This document shows, one piece after another, positions 12,680 through 25,513 of a stretch of 64,000 nucleotides of DNA. Each line of letters begins with the position of its first letter. The first letter of the stretch is position 1. The stretch is from Atherinomorus stipes. Taxonomy: Eukaryota > Chordata > Actinopteri > Atheriniformes > Atherinidae. A model generated the notes under the pieces. It made no database searches. It was not told where the DNA came from and saw nothing but the letters and a program-made list of their open reading frames with translations. The stretch is taken from NCBI GenBank assembly GCA_023101725.1, contig JALJCO010012917.1:334071-398070 (forward strand), in the 5' to 3' direction. Position numbers and translations under genes: made by a program.

Positions 12680-12689
12680 TCAGGTTAGT

Positions 12690-13017
12690 CATACATTCTG
12701 CAAAGATGAGTGGGCCAAAATTCCTCCACAACGCTGTAAAAGACTCATTGCCAGTTATCGCAAAAGCTTGATTGAAGTTGTTGCTAAAGGTGGCCCAACC
12801 AGTTATTAGGTTTAGGGGGCAATCACTTTTTCACACGGGGCCATGTAGGTTTGGATTTTTTGCCCCCTACTAATAAAAACCTTCATTTTAAAACTGCATT
12901 AAGTGTTTACTTGTGTTATCTTTGTCTAATTTTTAACTTTGTTTGATGATCTGAAACATTTAAGTGTGCAAAAAAATAAGAAATCAGGAAGGGGGGAAAC
13001 ACTTTTTCACACAACTG
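12690..13017 (+). pseudogene. 3' fragment of a Tc1/mariner transposase with its right TIR
   Basis: A plus-strand frame reads DEWAKIPPQRCKRLIASYRK and ends GGPTSY-stop, the C-terminal tail of a Tc1-type transposase. It is followed by a right terminal repeat ending AGTGTTTCCCCCC when read inward from the end and a TA at 13018-13019. The catalytic domain and left end are missing, so the copy is dead. It stops about 30 bp short of pafah1b1 exon 5. Confidence 0.8.
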
Positions 13018-13035
13018 TACATACATACCTACATA

Positions 13036-14331
13036 CAGGTACTACCCAATAAATTAGAATATCCAGAAAAACGTCTTGTATTTCTGTAATTCAACTTAAA
13101 AGGTGCATTTTATATATTGTATAGATAAATAATATGCAAATCATAATATTTCAAGCTTTTATTTGTGTGGATGTTGCTGATTAGGACTTGCAGCTTAAGA
13201 AAACCTCAAATTCAAAAACTCAAAAAATTAGAATACTGTGAAAAGCCAGTACAATACTGCAATACTGGACTGCAGTCCAGTATTGTAGACTCAGAGTGTC
13301 ACATTCTAATCAGATAAGTAATCCAAAACATCTGCAGAAGGGCCCAGAGCCTTTTAAAAAGTCCCTGTCTTGGTTAAGAAGAATTCACAACCATGGGAAA
13401 GACTGCTGATCTGACAACTGTGCAGAAAACCATCATTGACTCCCTGCACAAGGTGGAAAGACACAAAAAGTGATAGCAAAAGAAGCTGGGTGTTCTCAGA
13501 GTGCTGTCTCGAAGCACATTAATGGACAGTTAAGTGGAAGGAAGAAGTGTTGAAGAAAACATTGTACAAGCCGGAGGGCTGACAGCAGCCTGGAGAAGAT
13601 GGTCAGTGTTAAGTTTCCCAGTCTGTGATGACCTGGGGATCAATGTCAGCTTCTGATGTTGGTCCTCATTGCTTCATCAAGTCCAGCATAAATGCAGCCG
13701 TCTACCAGGACACTTTGGAGCACTTCATGCTTGCTTCAGCAGACCAGCTGTATGAGGATGCAGACTCCATCTTCCAGCAAGACTTGGCACCTGCCCACAT
13801 CGCCAAAAGTACAAAATCTTGGTTCAACAACCATGCTTGATTGGCCCGCAAACTCACCTGAACTGAACCCCATCGAAACATGTGGGGCATTGCCAAGAGA
13901 AAGCTGAACGGGAAGAGACCAAACAATAAAGAAGAGCTCAAGGCTGTGATTGAAGCATGATGGTCCTCCATAACATCTGAGATATGTCACAAGCTGGTAG
14001 CATCCATGCCACGCCGGGTTAAGGCAGTCATTCATGAAAAAGGGCCCAAACCATGTACTAAGCACAGATGATTTTATTTCAGGAGGCCTGACTTTTTTGC
14101 TTTTAAAATTTTATAATTGATTTCATGCAATATTCTAATTTTTTGAGATTTTGAATTTAAGGTTTTCTTAAGCTGCAAGCCCTAGTCAGCAACATCCACA
14201 CAAATAAAAGCTTGAAATATTATGATTTGCATATTATTTATCTATACAATATATAAATTGCACCTTTTAAGTTGAATTTCAGAAATAAATTAACTTTTTC
14301 AGGATATTCTAATTTTTTGGGTAGTACCCTG
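13036..14331 (+). mobile_element. Tc1-like transposon with long terminal inverted repeats and decayed transposase
   Basis: Inverted repeats of about 200 bp begin CAGGTACTACCC and end GGGTAGTACCCTG, each flanked by TA. An inner AAAAAATTAGAATA repeats the outer motif, the IR/DR layout of this group. Transposase remnants: an N-terminal MGKTADLTTVQKTIIDSLHK closed by a stop, and a C-terminal half with FQQDLAPAHIAKSTKSW and DWPANSPELNPIE (DDE region). The middle is deleted and the frame broken. A perfect 24-bp palindrome centred on CTGCAG sits at 13261-13284. Confidence 0.92.
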
Positions 14332-14549
14332 TATATTTACAACCCATATCTAGATCATTACAGAAAAGGAAAGAATGTAGAGGTACATGAAAACAAATTT
14401 TTGAGGTTCTTCACTTTGTTTAAGCCTGTGCTTTCAACAAATTACATATTTACAGTTGGATCAAAAGTGGATTCAGCAGTAATGTCATGAACCATTCACA
14501 AGACCGTAATCCCCCACAAGCATTCTTTGAAGAGGAAAAATCCACAAAC

Positions 14550-14625
14550 CTTCTTTTGTAATCTGATGACTGAGGTCCATTTTTTTTTCCAAAAGACCAG
14601 CATACTTCTTATCCAGTTCTTCATT
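14550..14625 (-). CDS. pafah1b1: pafah1b1 coding exon, residues 40-64 (coiled-coil region), with a 1-base insertion
   Basis: Acceptor TGCAG, donor GTTTGT. Reads NEELDKKYAGLLEKK, and after a one-base shift WTSVIRLQKK, the start of the coiled coil. The family exon has 75 nt (25 codons); this one has 76. The surplus base is in an A-run that reads nine A on the coding strand (T at 14580-14588), where GAA AAA AAA TGG needs eight. As written, the frame shifts after Lys and reaches TGA at the junction with the next exon, truncating the protein before the WD40 domain. No alternative AG or GT within the exon ends restores frame. Because every other exon is perfectly preserved, a homopolymer error in the assembly is the likelier explanation; a real null allele cannot be excluded. 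Confidence 0.93.
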
Positions 14626-14849
14626 CTGCAGAGAAAGTAGAGGATATCAGGCAAAGAAAGCCAATCAAAGTTGTGGGCCCAGCAATAATCGGGGGGGCCT
14701 GTGGGAAGGGAGCCAGCTGGGGTGGCATGTTGAGGTCTTTGGCTATAGAAAGAAAGAACAGGGAATTATTTACACACCCCTTGCAGGCCAAGTCTGACTG
14801 CCAGACACTGCCAACCTACTGTATGACACAAACAGACATACTATACACA

Positions 14850-14870
14850 CAAACATACACACACACACAC
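14850..14870. repeat. CA microsatellite, short
   Basis: ACACAAACATACACACACAC and continuation; an imperfect CA tract in intron 3. Confidence 0.7.
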
Positions 14871-15116
14871 CAGTCCTAATCCTTCTCACACAAGCTAATC
14901 TCCTGCAGAAAGGCTTAGGCAGCTTACTGCCACACAGCCGGTACTGGAGGCAGCGGTGGAAGTTAACTTGTGGCAGTCCTGGCAGACACAAGCTTGATTC
15001 CACCTGCAAGCTTATACCTCAAGCTGGCCACTACCTTTTACATAATGGACATGGCAACAGTCTGGTTCTTGCTGCCAACACCAACAATGCAGCGGCATGC
15101 TTTCCATCTACTTTCA

Positions 15117-15212
15117 TAATCAATGTATCATACATCATATCATATTGCACATCATATGATATATATCATATTGCATATCATGGTACATTATATCATATCA
15201 TATATATTGCTC
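15117..15212. repeat. CATAT/ATCAT-rich low-complexity tract
   Basis: Alternating ATCATAT and TGCATATC units for about 95 bp, including self-complementary stretches such as CATATGATATATATCATATT. Confidence 0.8.
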
Positions 15213-15954
15213 ATATTTAGATTACTTTGAAGACCAAGGAAATAAATCAAACTCCAAAGCTAAATGCTAAAGGAATTTAAGTATTTGTTTGAAATGGAAT
15301 ATGTATAACTGAACAACGAACTAATACTTAATGTAGGAACCATTCTAAAAGGTAATCATTCAACACACACACTCTCAAGAACACACTCCTTTAAACGATC
15401 TATATTATCTGGGTATAATTCATTTAGATAACAAGTAAGAAAAACCTTGAAGACTCCACAAGCAATAAAAGGCTGTTCTGGCGTCACTATATCCATGCCT
15501 TGAGGGCCCTAATAACTATCAAAGCATCAAAAAACCCACACTGACAGACAGCTACGCGTGTCAGTGAGGGAGAAAATTAGCATTGTGTTCCTATTTCACG
15601 GCTACTTCCTCAGCCTCAAATATAAAACAAAGCGTATATCCTTGAGATATACACTTGGGAAATTTCTAGAAATACCAATCCCTATATCTAACATTTCTCA
15701 TGACATGAATAACATTTTTAAATCAAAATGAAAAACATAACCCCCCACAAAATTGAAGCTATGGAGGAGAAAGAAAACACTGAAGGAGATCATGGAACCC
15801 AGTTTGGACAAGTCTGCAACCATCTAATCTGCCATCTGCCTGGGCACACAAAGAAACAAAAGTGCCAGACTTTGTGCAGTCTGCCAGCCTATCGCTGTGG
15901 ATAATCAATATGCATATGTGTTTGTTTCTGCATGGAAGTATGTGTATTTCCTTA

Positions 15955-16760
15955 TGGTGCGTTCAGACCGACCGCGTTGTCGGCAGCAAAAACGCGCTTG
16001 ATGCCCAAAGATTGACGCTGGTTCACATAAAATCTGACGCTGACATTCAGAGACAAACAAGCTGTTGACGTGCAGCAAGAGCGTCTACAGTGAGGTGATG
16101 GATCTGGCTGTTTTCCTTGTCCGTATGTTACTATGGCGGATGAAACTGAGCAGCTGCTTGACTTTATTTACTCCACAAGGCCAGAGAACGATGTTGTCGG
16201 GCGTTTCTGCGCCGTGTCTGGATTCAACAGACTGTTTAGAGGTGTTCTGAGTTTAGTTAGTTTCACTGTTTACTCCAGGAACTGCATGCCGATGGTCGGC
16301 GCTTTCAGTTTTCATCCTATCCACCCTAGTTTAATGACCTACAGTCCCGCATCAGGACGGCATTATAAGCTAATTAATCCAATCGGGACAGCAGGTCATC
16401 AACCCGCCGTTTGAAAACCCGGGACTCGCAGTTTATCCTCCACTGTCTCCGTGGAGTGAGGAGATTCCCCGGGTCTCCTCTGTATTTCCTGTCCTGTCAG
16501 AAAATGTGTGTCTGCGTCACGACACACAGACATGCCGAGTCTCTCTGATTGGTTGACGCCCTGCGGCAAAGTGGCAAAAGTTCAGATTTTCCCAATCCGG
16601 CGTTGCTGCGCCTGCCATGCCTGACACGCGTCAGGCTCGGAGAACGCCAAAACGCGCCGCGCCCTAAATGCGCCGCAAGAAGGTTCGACCCTCGACGCGC
16701 GTTTACATAGACTTTGCATGTAAACCTGACGCCCCTGCCGCAGTCAGTCTGAACACACCA
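15955..16760. mobile_element. PIF/Harbinger-type element
   Basis: Left end TGGTGCGTTCAGACCGACC and right end reading inward TGGTGTGTTCAGACTGACTG form inverted repeats, each flanked by TTA (15952-15954 and 16761-16763). A 3-bp TTA duplication is the Harbinger hallmark. The interior is GC-rich and carries a short frame starting MADETEQLLDFIYS at 16133 that recurs inside the block at 37.7-38.2 kb. No full transposase. Confidence 0.8.
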
Positions 16761-16763
16761 TTA

Positions 16764-17414
16764 AAGGATAACTTTCTTTTTTTGTCAACCTGGACCTTAT
16801 TTCTAGTAGTATATACGTGTATTTACTCACCGGTAAAATTTTTGCATCACTTTGAATCCTTCGGAAGATATTACGTTGAGTCGCCCTTCGGTGTACATCC
16901 AGTAATAATGGCAGAAACGGGGCAGTCACTATAGAAGACATTATCTGCAGCAAAACTCCTTGATTTTCACAAATACTATAAGTAGAATGAACGAATAAAC
17001 AAGTACTATTGTCCTGTGAGTCCAGATTTAGCTTTGCGTTAGTTATCAGGTAGTTCTAGATACTTTTCGGGACCTCACAATCATGATGCGCGATTCCGTA
17101 GTTCAGCTGAGAAGAGCAGCTCGCTGCCCAGACAACAACAAGAACACAATTTGCGAAACTCTGAACTCACAGGACAATTGGTACTCATTTGTTTGGTCAT
17201 TCTACTTAAAACATTGATGAAATCAAGGAGTTTTACTGCAGATAATGTCTTATATAGAGGCTGCCCAGTCTCCGCCATTTTACTGATGTACACCCAAGGT
17301 TGACTCAATGTAATATCTTCTGAAGGACTCAAAGTGATGCAGAAGCTTTACCGGTGAGTAAATGCACATATACTCTTAGAAATAAGGTCCAGATTGAAAA
17401 AAAGAATTATCCTT
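16764..17414. mobile_element. fold-back (long-TIR) MITE
   Basis: Left arm (from AAGGATAACTTTC) and right arm (to GAATTATCCTT) are inverted copies of about 270-300 bp sharing AACCTGGACCTTATTTCTA, TTTACTCACCGGTAAA, AATATCTTC and ACATTATCTGCAG motifs, around a short centre. It starts right at the TTA that ends the Harbinger element. Relatives at 25640-26072 and 26752-27939. Confidence 0.8.
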
Positions 17415-17600
17415 GAAACATGGCTAGGAGAAGAAAAAAGAAAAGTAGAGCATGACTTAATTTTTAGATTGCGTGAAGAGGCTGGCAACACATTGCCCTT
17501 AAACTACAACTCAAATAGTCACAAAAGGTGAAGAGCATTTATTTCACAAAGACATAAAAGGAATAAGTAATGAATGCCAAACAATGAGGCCTCAGGAAAA

Positions 17601-18694
17601 TAGGGATGTAACTATATTGGCAATATCACAATATCCCGGTAGAGAAACTGCCACGAAATTGTTGTGGTCTTGTCACGGTATTAAACAGCGTATCTCTTGA
17701 GACAAATCTAATAGTTTTCAGTGCGCTCTATGCGTAGCGTGATATACTGAACTACATAGACCATGATCCTTTGCTGCCAGTACGCTCTTTTGAGCCAATG
17801 GGAGCACACTTAACCCCACAGGAAAAACAAACGTGAAAGGCGAACGTCAGGGGAACACAGCATGGATATACGGAGGATTGAAACAGCTGTTATTCTCCAG
17901 GAAAAGAGAGACGAGAGAATTTTGTTCGTGTTCTGGAGGCCGCAGGGACAATATGAAAGTCAGTTTTAGTCCAGTTATTCCTCAATGAGAAACTTAATCC
18001 GTGACGCTGCAGCTGCAGGGATTACTGTGTTGACTCAGTGAGTTTATATTTAAGCACAAACCTGGTCTGTGCAGGGCGGAGTTGTGCACGCGGTGATGTC
18101 TGTATATTTAAACGCCTCGTGTTGTACACATTTTCGTGTTTTTTAACCATCTCAATCGGCTGTTCATGAAAACTCTCCATTTAACCTGCAGCAGGTGCAG
18201 AAGAGCATCCGCTCAGCTGATTGTCGACATCACGGCGCACAACGTCCCCGATCACATGCAAGAATAAAGTTCTGGCAGAGCCTGTAGAAGCAGTCAGCGC
18301 ATCTGACCGACCACTGACAGGCGGACTTACTTATTTTTATTTATTGACTACTAAGGACAAGCCAGTTTCTTTGTGCCTGGGTCTTTAAACTTATTAAATA
18401 GGCTGTTTTAATGCCTGTTTAAGTTTATTTAATATCGTCCCTGAGCTGTCTTCTCAATAAATATATGTTGGATTTTTACATGAATTTCACACTAAAGCAA
18501 AGGTTTTTCAAGCAGTTCAAAATGTCACAACCTTGAATATGACAATAAATATTTTAACAATGACTGGTCAAAGCATTTTATACCATTATTATTGTTATTG
18601 TGAGCCGCCCCACAATATCAAGATAAATAACGTACTGTGAGGTTCATATCTTGATGATATTGTATCGTGAGATGAGGATGTCGTTATATCCCTA
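17601..18694. mobile_element. hAT transposon, non-autonomous, perfect 8-bp TSD
   Basis: Starts TAGGGATGTAAC and ends GTTATATCCCTA. Both flanks carry CAGGAAAA (17593-17600 and 18695-18702). Subterminal ATATTGGCAATATCACAATA and TCTTGATGATATTG. No open transposase. Confidence 0.9.
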
Positions 18695-19020
18695 CAGGAA
18701 AATGGAGCTAAAATCCACTTTGTTGTTTGGGTCGGTCTTATCAAGGTGTGCATCCCAGAGTGTTAAAACTCAACAGGGTGCAGGGATCCCTGTGCCATTC
18801 ATCTATTATTCAGCCTCCTTCCAAAGGGCTGCCACACCGAGAATAACTGGGAGAGGAATGGATGAAGACTCAGAGCTAAGGTGTCACATGAGGGCAATAT
18901 ATTAAACAGGGTGGGGGGGGTTGGGGGGGGTGCAAAAGAAGCCTCAGATAAAAGAGGGAAGAAAGATATCAGTAACAATTGTCAATGAGATGTGAAGCTT
19001 CTCCAATGATTATTGCACAT

Positions 19021-20703
19021 TAGAGGTTGACCAATAGTGGATTTTTAAAGGCTGATATAATAACGATAGTTTGGAGCAGGAAAAAGCTGATAACCCCCCC
19101 CCCCCGATGCGAAAAAAAATTCAATGTTGTATATATATATAGCTGATGGATAAATATATAGGCTTTTAATAGATTTTTTTAGAAATAAAAACATAGCTAT
19201 TAGAAAATTAAGAGGTCCTTCACATTTATGTGAGTGATGGCACTCTACGCCATAAAAAATAATATGCACAAAACAACTTGTTAAACAGGCGTATAGTGAA
19301 GGAAGTTGAACTGTGGTTTTCTAATCCTCCCAGAGTCAGACTATTACCACTAACCAGCTGTAGGGAATGGTATGTTCGGATTTTTTTCTCTATTTTATCC
19401 ATTTGAAACAGTCCTGATCTTAATCAACAAAGCTTTTTTTGATCTTTAATGACCTTTTTTTAAAAGAATAAAAATTTACAAAAGGAATTAATTTATATTT
19501 AAAATATAATTACATTTTTTGTCCACTGAAGCAGCAGCAAAGTCACTACAAACTCAGTCATTTCTGGACATGAGGGGGGGGGGGGGGGGCTGGTTTGTCT
19601 CAGCCAGCACTGCAGTTTACAAGAATTTGCCAAAATTTAAGATTCATGACAAACTAAGATCACATCAATTAGACGCGTATTCACGTAAATATCTGATGTT
19701 TTCCTTAGTTATTTGCTGGAAAACCCCTCATAGACGTGATGTCAGCAGGGATCCCGTTACAGTCGGATGATTGTCCTATACGCGGTTTTAGAAGCGGTAA
19801 AATACACAAAAGATGGTTCAAGGACAGCTTGGACCTGGTTTGTGTGACAGAATCAAACCTACAAGACCCGAACGGAGAGGACTAGAACTGCAGGATTAAC
19901 TAGACCTGGACCGGTTCAACGAAGAATCAGGAGTGACGGTGGATGTGATTAAACATGACACTGCGGCGTGGCCACTACATGACAAATAATAGCCTTTAAA
20001 AATATGAAGATAACAACTTACATGGTTCCAGCCGAGCTTTAAGTAATCCTCAGTAATCAATAGTGCGGACTTGGACTTTTATTCCATTTCCATTCAGACA
20101 AACTCTTTTACCTCAGAGCTGATGCGGACTTGTCCCAGAGGAAGCGGCATGTTTATAAATACATCTCTGATTAAATAACGGATGGACTTTACTGCATATT
20201 CTGCCATGAAAGTCTGAAAACAGCTACAGACAGCCTTCATTTACCTTGTTCTTAAGCTGTTCGTTGTTAGCTTAAACACTGTGTTCATGTCAAACATGCC
20301 GGTTGCTGTTTATGCTGAAATATGATTCACGTTTCTGCTTGTTGAACAACCGGTACTTATTGCCTCCTCCAAGGAGGTTTTGGTGGTTGAGTTTCAACTC
20401 GTGAAGGTTGTATTGCACTCACTGATGTCGCTTCACTCGTTATATTCTCCACCTGGACCACTTCTCTCCTGTGTGTGCTGCCCTGCACACACCCGTCTAC
20501 CTCCCCCCACTCTCTCTGTGTGAAGAGCAGCCCCGCCCCTCAGTGGTCAGATAGCAGCGCAGGGAAGAAGCGGTTTATGTCGCTGTGGAAGAAACTGCAG
20601 CCACCGGCCACTATCCGAGCCAAGTTCAGCCAATACCGATAGTTTGTAAAACGTCCTATTGGCGCTGATTAATCAGCCAAACCGATTAATCGGTCTACCT
20701 CTA
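19021..20703. mobile_element. hAT transposon, non-autonomous, perfect 8-bp TSD
   Basis: Starts TAGAGGTTGACCAATA and ends CGGTCTACCTCTA. TTGCACAT is duplicated at 19013-19020 and 20704-20711. It is 1.68 kb, almost the same length as its relative at 51064-52735. Contains C and G homopolymers (about 19085-19096, 19575-19589). Confidence 0.9.
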
Positions 20704-20870
20704 TTGCACATGACAATAATGAGCACACCTGCCTTCAAACTGCATTAGAATACGTTTTTGTCTCGGTCCATCCCATTTAAACTGAATTTATACTCGTCTC
20801 TGCATGGAAGAGGATAAATTGTCTGCGTCAGGTCAATTACCACCTCTGTATTCTGGTCTGCAGAGGCTCA

Positions 20871-20968
20871 ACGTGCACCTCTTCCAGACCTGACGTGCAC
20901 CTTCGCTTTGCGAGCACAGTTGCACCTCTTCCAGACCTGACGTGCACCTTCGCTTTGCGAGCACAGTT
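20871..20968. repeat. tandem duplication of about 49 bp, two copies
   Basis: Two near-identical consecutive copies carrying CACCTCTTCCAGACCTGACG, TGCACCTTCGC, TTTGCGAGCACAGTT. The surrounding AGAGGCTCAACG recalls the repeat at 25.1 kb (AGAGGCTCAATACG). Confidence 0.85.
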
Positions 20969-21744
20969 ACACCAAAGTACTATCTTGTGATTACAAAGTT
21001 TGTGATTACATGCTTTTGAATGTTTGGATTTTCTCGCTGATTGAGTTAACTGCCAGTGCTGTTGTTCTAAAACAGGAAATGCTTGCTGGAACTGAAGCAA
21101 ACCACTGAAAAAACTCCGCCCTGAGGAGTTTACCAGCAGATACCAGCCCATACCAGCCCCACTGCCACCTGCAAATCCAGAGAAGAAACTGCAACATGAT
21201 GCCATAACCCGACGCTCAAGTACAAGAGCATCTTTCACCTGCATTAACTACACAGGCCCAACCTGACCCAGACGATCAGCGAGTATAAATCCAGCTTTAG
21301 TGCCTACTTGGGTAGACTAAAACTCTTATTGTGTGACAACAGTTCAAAACCAATGGAAGCCACTTTATTGCAGTGACCATACAGTTAAATCAACTTCATG
21401 GTCACTGCATTTCCAACAATATGAACAAGAAGCAAGTATTTTGCATGACTGTTCAAATAGAGGGATTTTTACTTTGGAGATCTTTGAGCTAGCAAAAAGA
21501 AGAGGTAATGTGAAGCATATGGCCCAAATTTAATATTAATAAAGGCAAACGATAAGTCAGTGAGAGAACTGCACATGCATAAAACAGACAGCATTTCATT
21601 ATGTACATCCTACCGAGTAAGACAGGAATAATGTAGTACAATAATAATAATAATAAAAAGAAGAAAAACAACAATAATAATGGCTTGAAAAATTCAATAT
21701 TTCAAGGTGAGTAAAGGCTTCTCTTGATCTCAGCTGTTAAACTA

Positions 21745-22062
<318 letters not shown>

Positions 22063-22262
22063 TTAAACTGCCACGAGACACGACATTTATAATGGAGATG
22101 TATTCAAAACTCTGAAACAAAGACAAATAATTAACAAATTCAGGAAAGGTGCCAGACAAAGATGTAAATTTAACATGCTTTTCACACAGACTGCGATCAC
22201 ACCATATAACAAAATGCTTTGCAAGCATAAATTCAACCAAACACTTGGCACTGCCTACAACA

Positions 22263-22300
22263 ACATACTTCCCAGCTCTCTCTCTCTCTCTGTCTCTCTC
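22263..22300. repeat. CT microsatellite
   Basis: TCTCTCTCTCTCTCTGTCTC and continuation in intron 2, about 260 bp from the LisH exon acceptor. Confidence 0.85.
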
Positions 22301-24280
22301 TTACTACACACACAAAGCCGTCTCCACCCATTTGACACAAACTGAGAGCACATCTGTCTAGCCTTTATAATGAGCTCTTTTTGCTGTGGGCAAATTTTAG
22401 GAGTGGACGACTCCTCATGGTCAAAGCCAGTGTGCATTCAATCACCAACATATACAGAGAAAGTAAGTCGGCAAAACCATGGACATCCAGAATAATCCCT
22501 GTGAACCATGCAAGCTTCTGGCTACTGATGCCATACTTAATTTCTTTTCAGGTTTACGTTTACAGACAAATAAGCAGGTCTCAAACACTGGCCCTGGTCT
22601 TTTCAGAGAGCCAACACAAAGGTGATGGGGACTGCAGCGGTAGTCTGCAATAGTCCTAGTATTTCAAATATGTGAAGATAGACAGTCAGATAGGATAGAC
22701 AATGGACAGGCGAAGCTGAACACCAAGAGAGGAAGCTGCCTTCCCCCTTCCCTTTTTTGTCTCTTGAGCTGCCACCTATAATGCACACACAGCTAACGTG
22801 CACATTAACACATACAGGTCTAGTTTATGACTGCAGAATCAGCAGCAGTTCAATTTTCTAAGAGTCATTAATGAGGTTCACATAGACATCACAGTTGAGG
22901 CTTTTATTCTCAATCTAATTAGCTTCTCATGAGGGTGCAGAAAAAGTGAATTATTTATTGTGCTTCTTTTTTTACCCCGGTGAAGATGTTCCACTTTGGG
23001 CAGACATGTTTCACTTAAGCTGGTAATGCTATTGTTGTGGACAATGACGGGCGATACTTAAATTTCAGACCGACCCTTACGTCATATCAACTTAAATCAA
23101 GTCTAAATGTTTAAATAGTCCTAGCAGGCACATGAAAATAATAAAAATAAATTACAGCCTTTTAACAGATAACAGATCAGGCCAAGCTAAACTTACTTGC
23201 CAGGTCTGGTATATCTTCAACATACGACAAAAAGCTCTAGTAGACCTTAAACTGAAATGTTTATTTTCATGTCTCAAGGGATGACCAAAAATGTTGGACA
23301 GATTTTTGGGAGATTTCACCAGTTTTAAATGTGCAATTATAAATCTTTCAAATTGTAACAAAAAAAGAGGTTTCAATAAAAATAAATAAATAAATTTTTT
23401 TAAAAAAAAGGTTACTGAAGAACAAATGCTTGATTTTCTAAACCTTCAAGTTGCACCCTCAGTTTGACATTTATAATAAAGAAAGGGTGAAATTATTGTT
23501 GTCCGATAAAAAAATAAAAAAATAAAAATCCTATCCTCATACAATAACTCCTGTGCTCTTGCACACCATTAATGCCAGTGGATGCCAAACAAGCTGTCAA
23601 GCAAGCAATGCTTTGGGGTGCCAATATGGGGGTGGGGGCACAATCTGTCAGACCAGCCTGTGCCCCCGTGCCCTCTCGGTCAGTCAGTGTTGAGAAGACA
23701 CCAACCCCCCACCCCACCCCGCCTCCCTCAGAGTCTGAAGCCTCATGACAACGCGAGCATGCCTTATTACAGCTCAAGGTTAGCAGGAGGTTATCTACAC
23801 CTTTGACAGCCTGCTGCAAGTCTTAGAAAAACAATGAGAAGGGCCAAAGTGTGTGTCCAAGAAAATGCCTCAACAAATGAAAGGAAGTAATGCACAGAGA
23901 GCTGTGATACAATAGGTGTGCTTCTACTAAGTTGGTATACTTCCAATACAGAGTGCAATAAAGAAGATGAGAATACCTACAGAATATCAGAGAAACAAAC
24001 AGCATGTTAAAAGTGAATCAATGTATAACTTTTGAATAGTTTTCTATTTTATAAAATCCACCTGGTGAAGTATAGACAAGTTTCACGGACATTTTCAGTT
24101 TACTTCCGCAGTCGATCAATTTCGGTCAAGCACTTCTGGTCGAAGCACAACAGTTTAAGAGAATCAGGGTTAATATTCATACATAAGCTAAAAACCAGTG
24201 CACATTGGACTTGCTGTTGGCTGGCTAAAAGGATATGCCCCCCCCCCCCCCCCTAACTATGCGTAATTTCAAGATTAAAG

Positions 24281-25270
24281 TGCCCCTGCCATGAAATCTA
24301 CATTTTTTGGAGATTTTTGACAATATATTTTAGTTTCCCCGGCCTGCCTTTGTCCCCTAAGGGGTTAAATGATAGATTCACATTTAATTTTTCCCTGGGT
24401 GTGTCTGCCTACATGACGAAGTTAGCATTCACAAATAGGCTGATTCGCAATTTCGGCCTATTTTACTCCTCGCGCAGCTTGTGATGCCATGACCTCCAGC
24501 CAATTACCCCTCTCCTCCGAACTACACTCTCCAGGTCCCTCCCTCCGAGACCTACAACAACAAACCCACATCATGGTATCCCATTCGAATCAGAACTGCT
24601 CTGTACCTGGTGTACGAAGGACGACACCAATCTTTTTGTCTTCCCCACTGAAAAACTTTTGGATGATTTCATTTCAGCAGGAATGTGCCGACCGAACTAA
24701 CCGTCTCCTCCACAGGAGAGGTTATAATGGCTTCCAGCCACCACGAAAAAACACGAAGTTTCTAATAAACATTTCTCATCATGTTCGTGTATTTTATCTC
24801 TGAGGGAAACTGATGTTTGTGATTTTTCCAGTTTAAAATTCTTCTCGTTGTGCGCGAGTGTTCAGCTGCATACAAAGGCAATAAGGCCTTCATCATCATC
24901 ATCACAGTTTCTGTACCGCTCCGGTCAGACGAAGACAGATCTAACGAGCAGAACTAGTGTAATATATCTTTAATATTAACTGCTAACTGAATTTGGGTCA
25001 TAGGTGAAATAAATAATTCAGGGAAACTTGTTGCTGGAATATGATGCCGTTTCTTCTTAAACACTATTCATACTCACTGCATCAGCGTCTGTCATGACCG
25101 CTGTACGTCCTTTATAGATCCACAGAGGCTCAATACGAACTTCTTCAAGCCTGACGTCAGTTTTTTTTTCCCAACATCTTGCAGCACTAGTTGCAAGTAA
25201 TCCAATGTCTGTAAATAAAGTCCACATGTGCCTCATGCGGGTCATGTTAGTGTTCTGATTTGTTTAATCT
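24281..25270. mobile_element. TIR family copy 1, partner at 39758-40530
   Basis: Begins AAAGTGCCCCTGCCATGAAAT, like the left end of the 39.76-kb copy. Interior blocks (TAAAGATATATT / ACTAGTTCTGC, ACCGGAGC, GAACATGAT, AGATCCACAGAGGCTC) match that copy in inverted order. Exact right end and TSD not resolved. A C-run precedes it at 24238-24253. Confidence 0.6.
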
Positions 25271-25513
25271 CTGGTACAGATATGCTCTCAATCATTTTAT
25301 TAGAGCTTCAATGGCCGAGGAAAGGAAAGCTATGCAACAAACAGAGGAGAGATGCATGACCTCATCATTCTGAGAAAAGGGTGAGTCAGACATCCAGGAT
25401 GTCTAACAGCATCAGTTCCTCCCAGTCCCCGCTAAATCATCATACACTTTCGCATCATCACACAAGTAACACACTCTGTACCCACTGACAGAGCTCACAC
25501 CATGATGTACAAC

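Noticed and set aside
13625..13910. Working Tc1 transposase
   Set aside because: The N-terminal part ends in an early stop, the middle is missing and the C-terminal half is split over two frames.
20837..21244. 135-codon ORF containing the tandem repeat
   Set aside because: Open across duplicated non-coding repeat sequence, unsupported by splice sites or homology.
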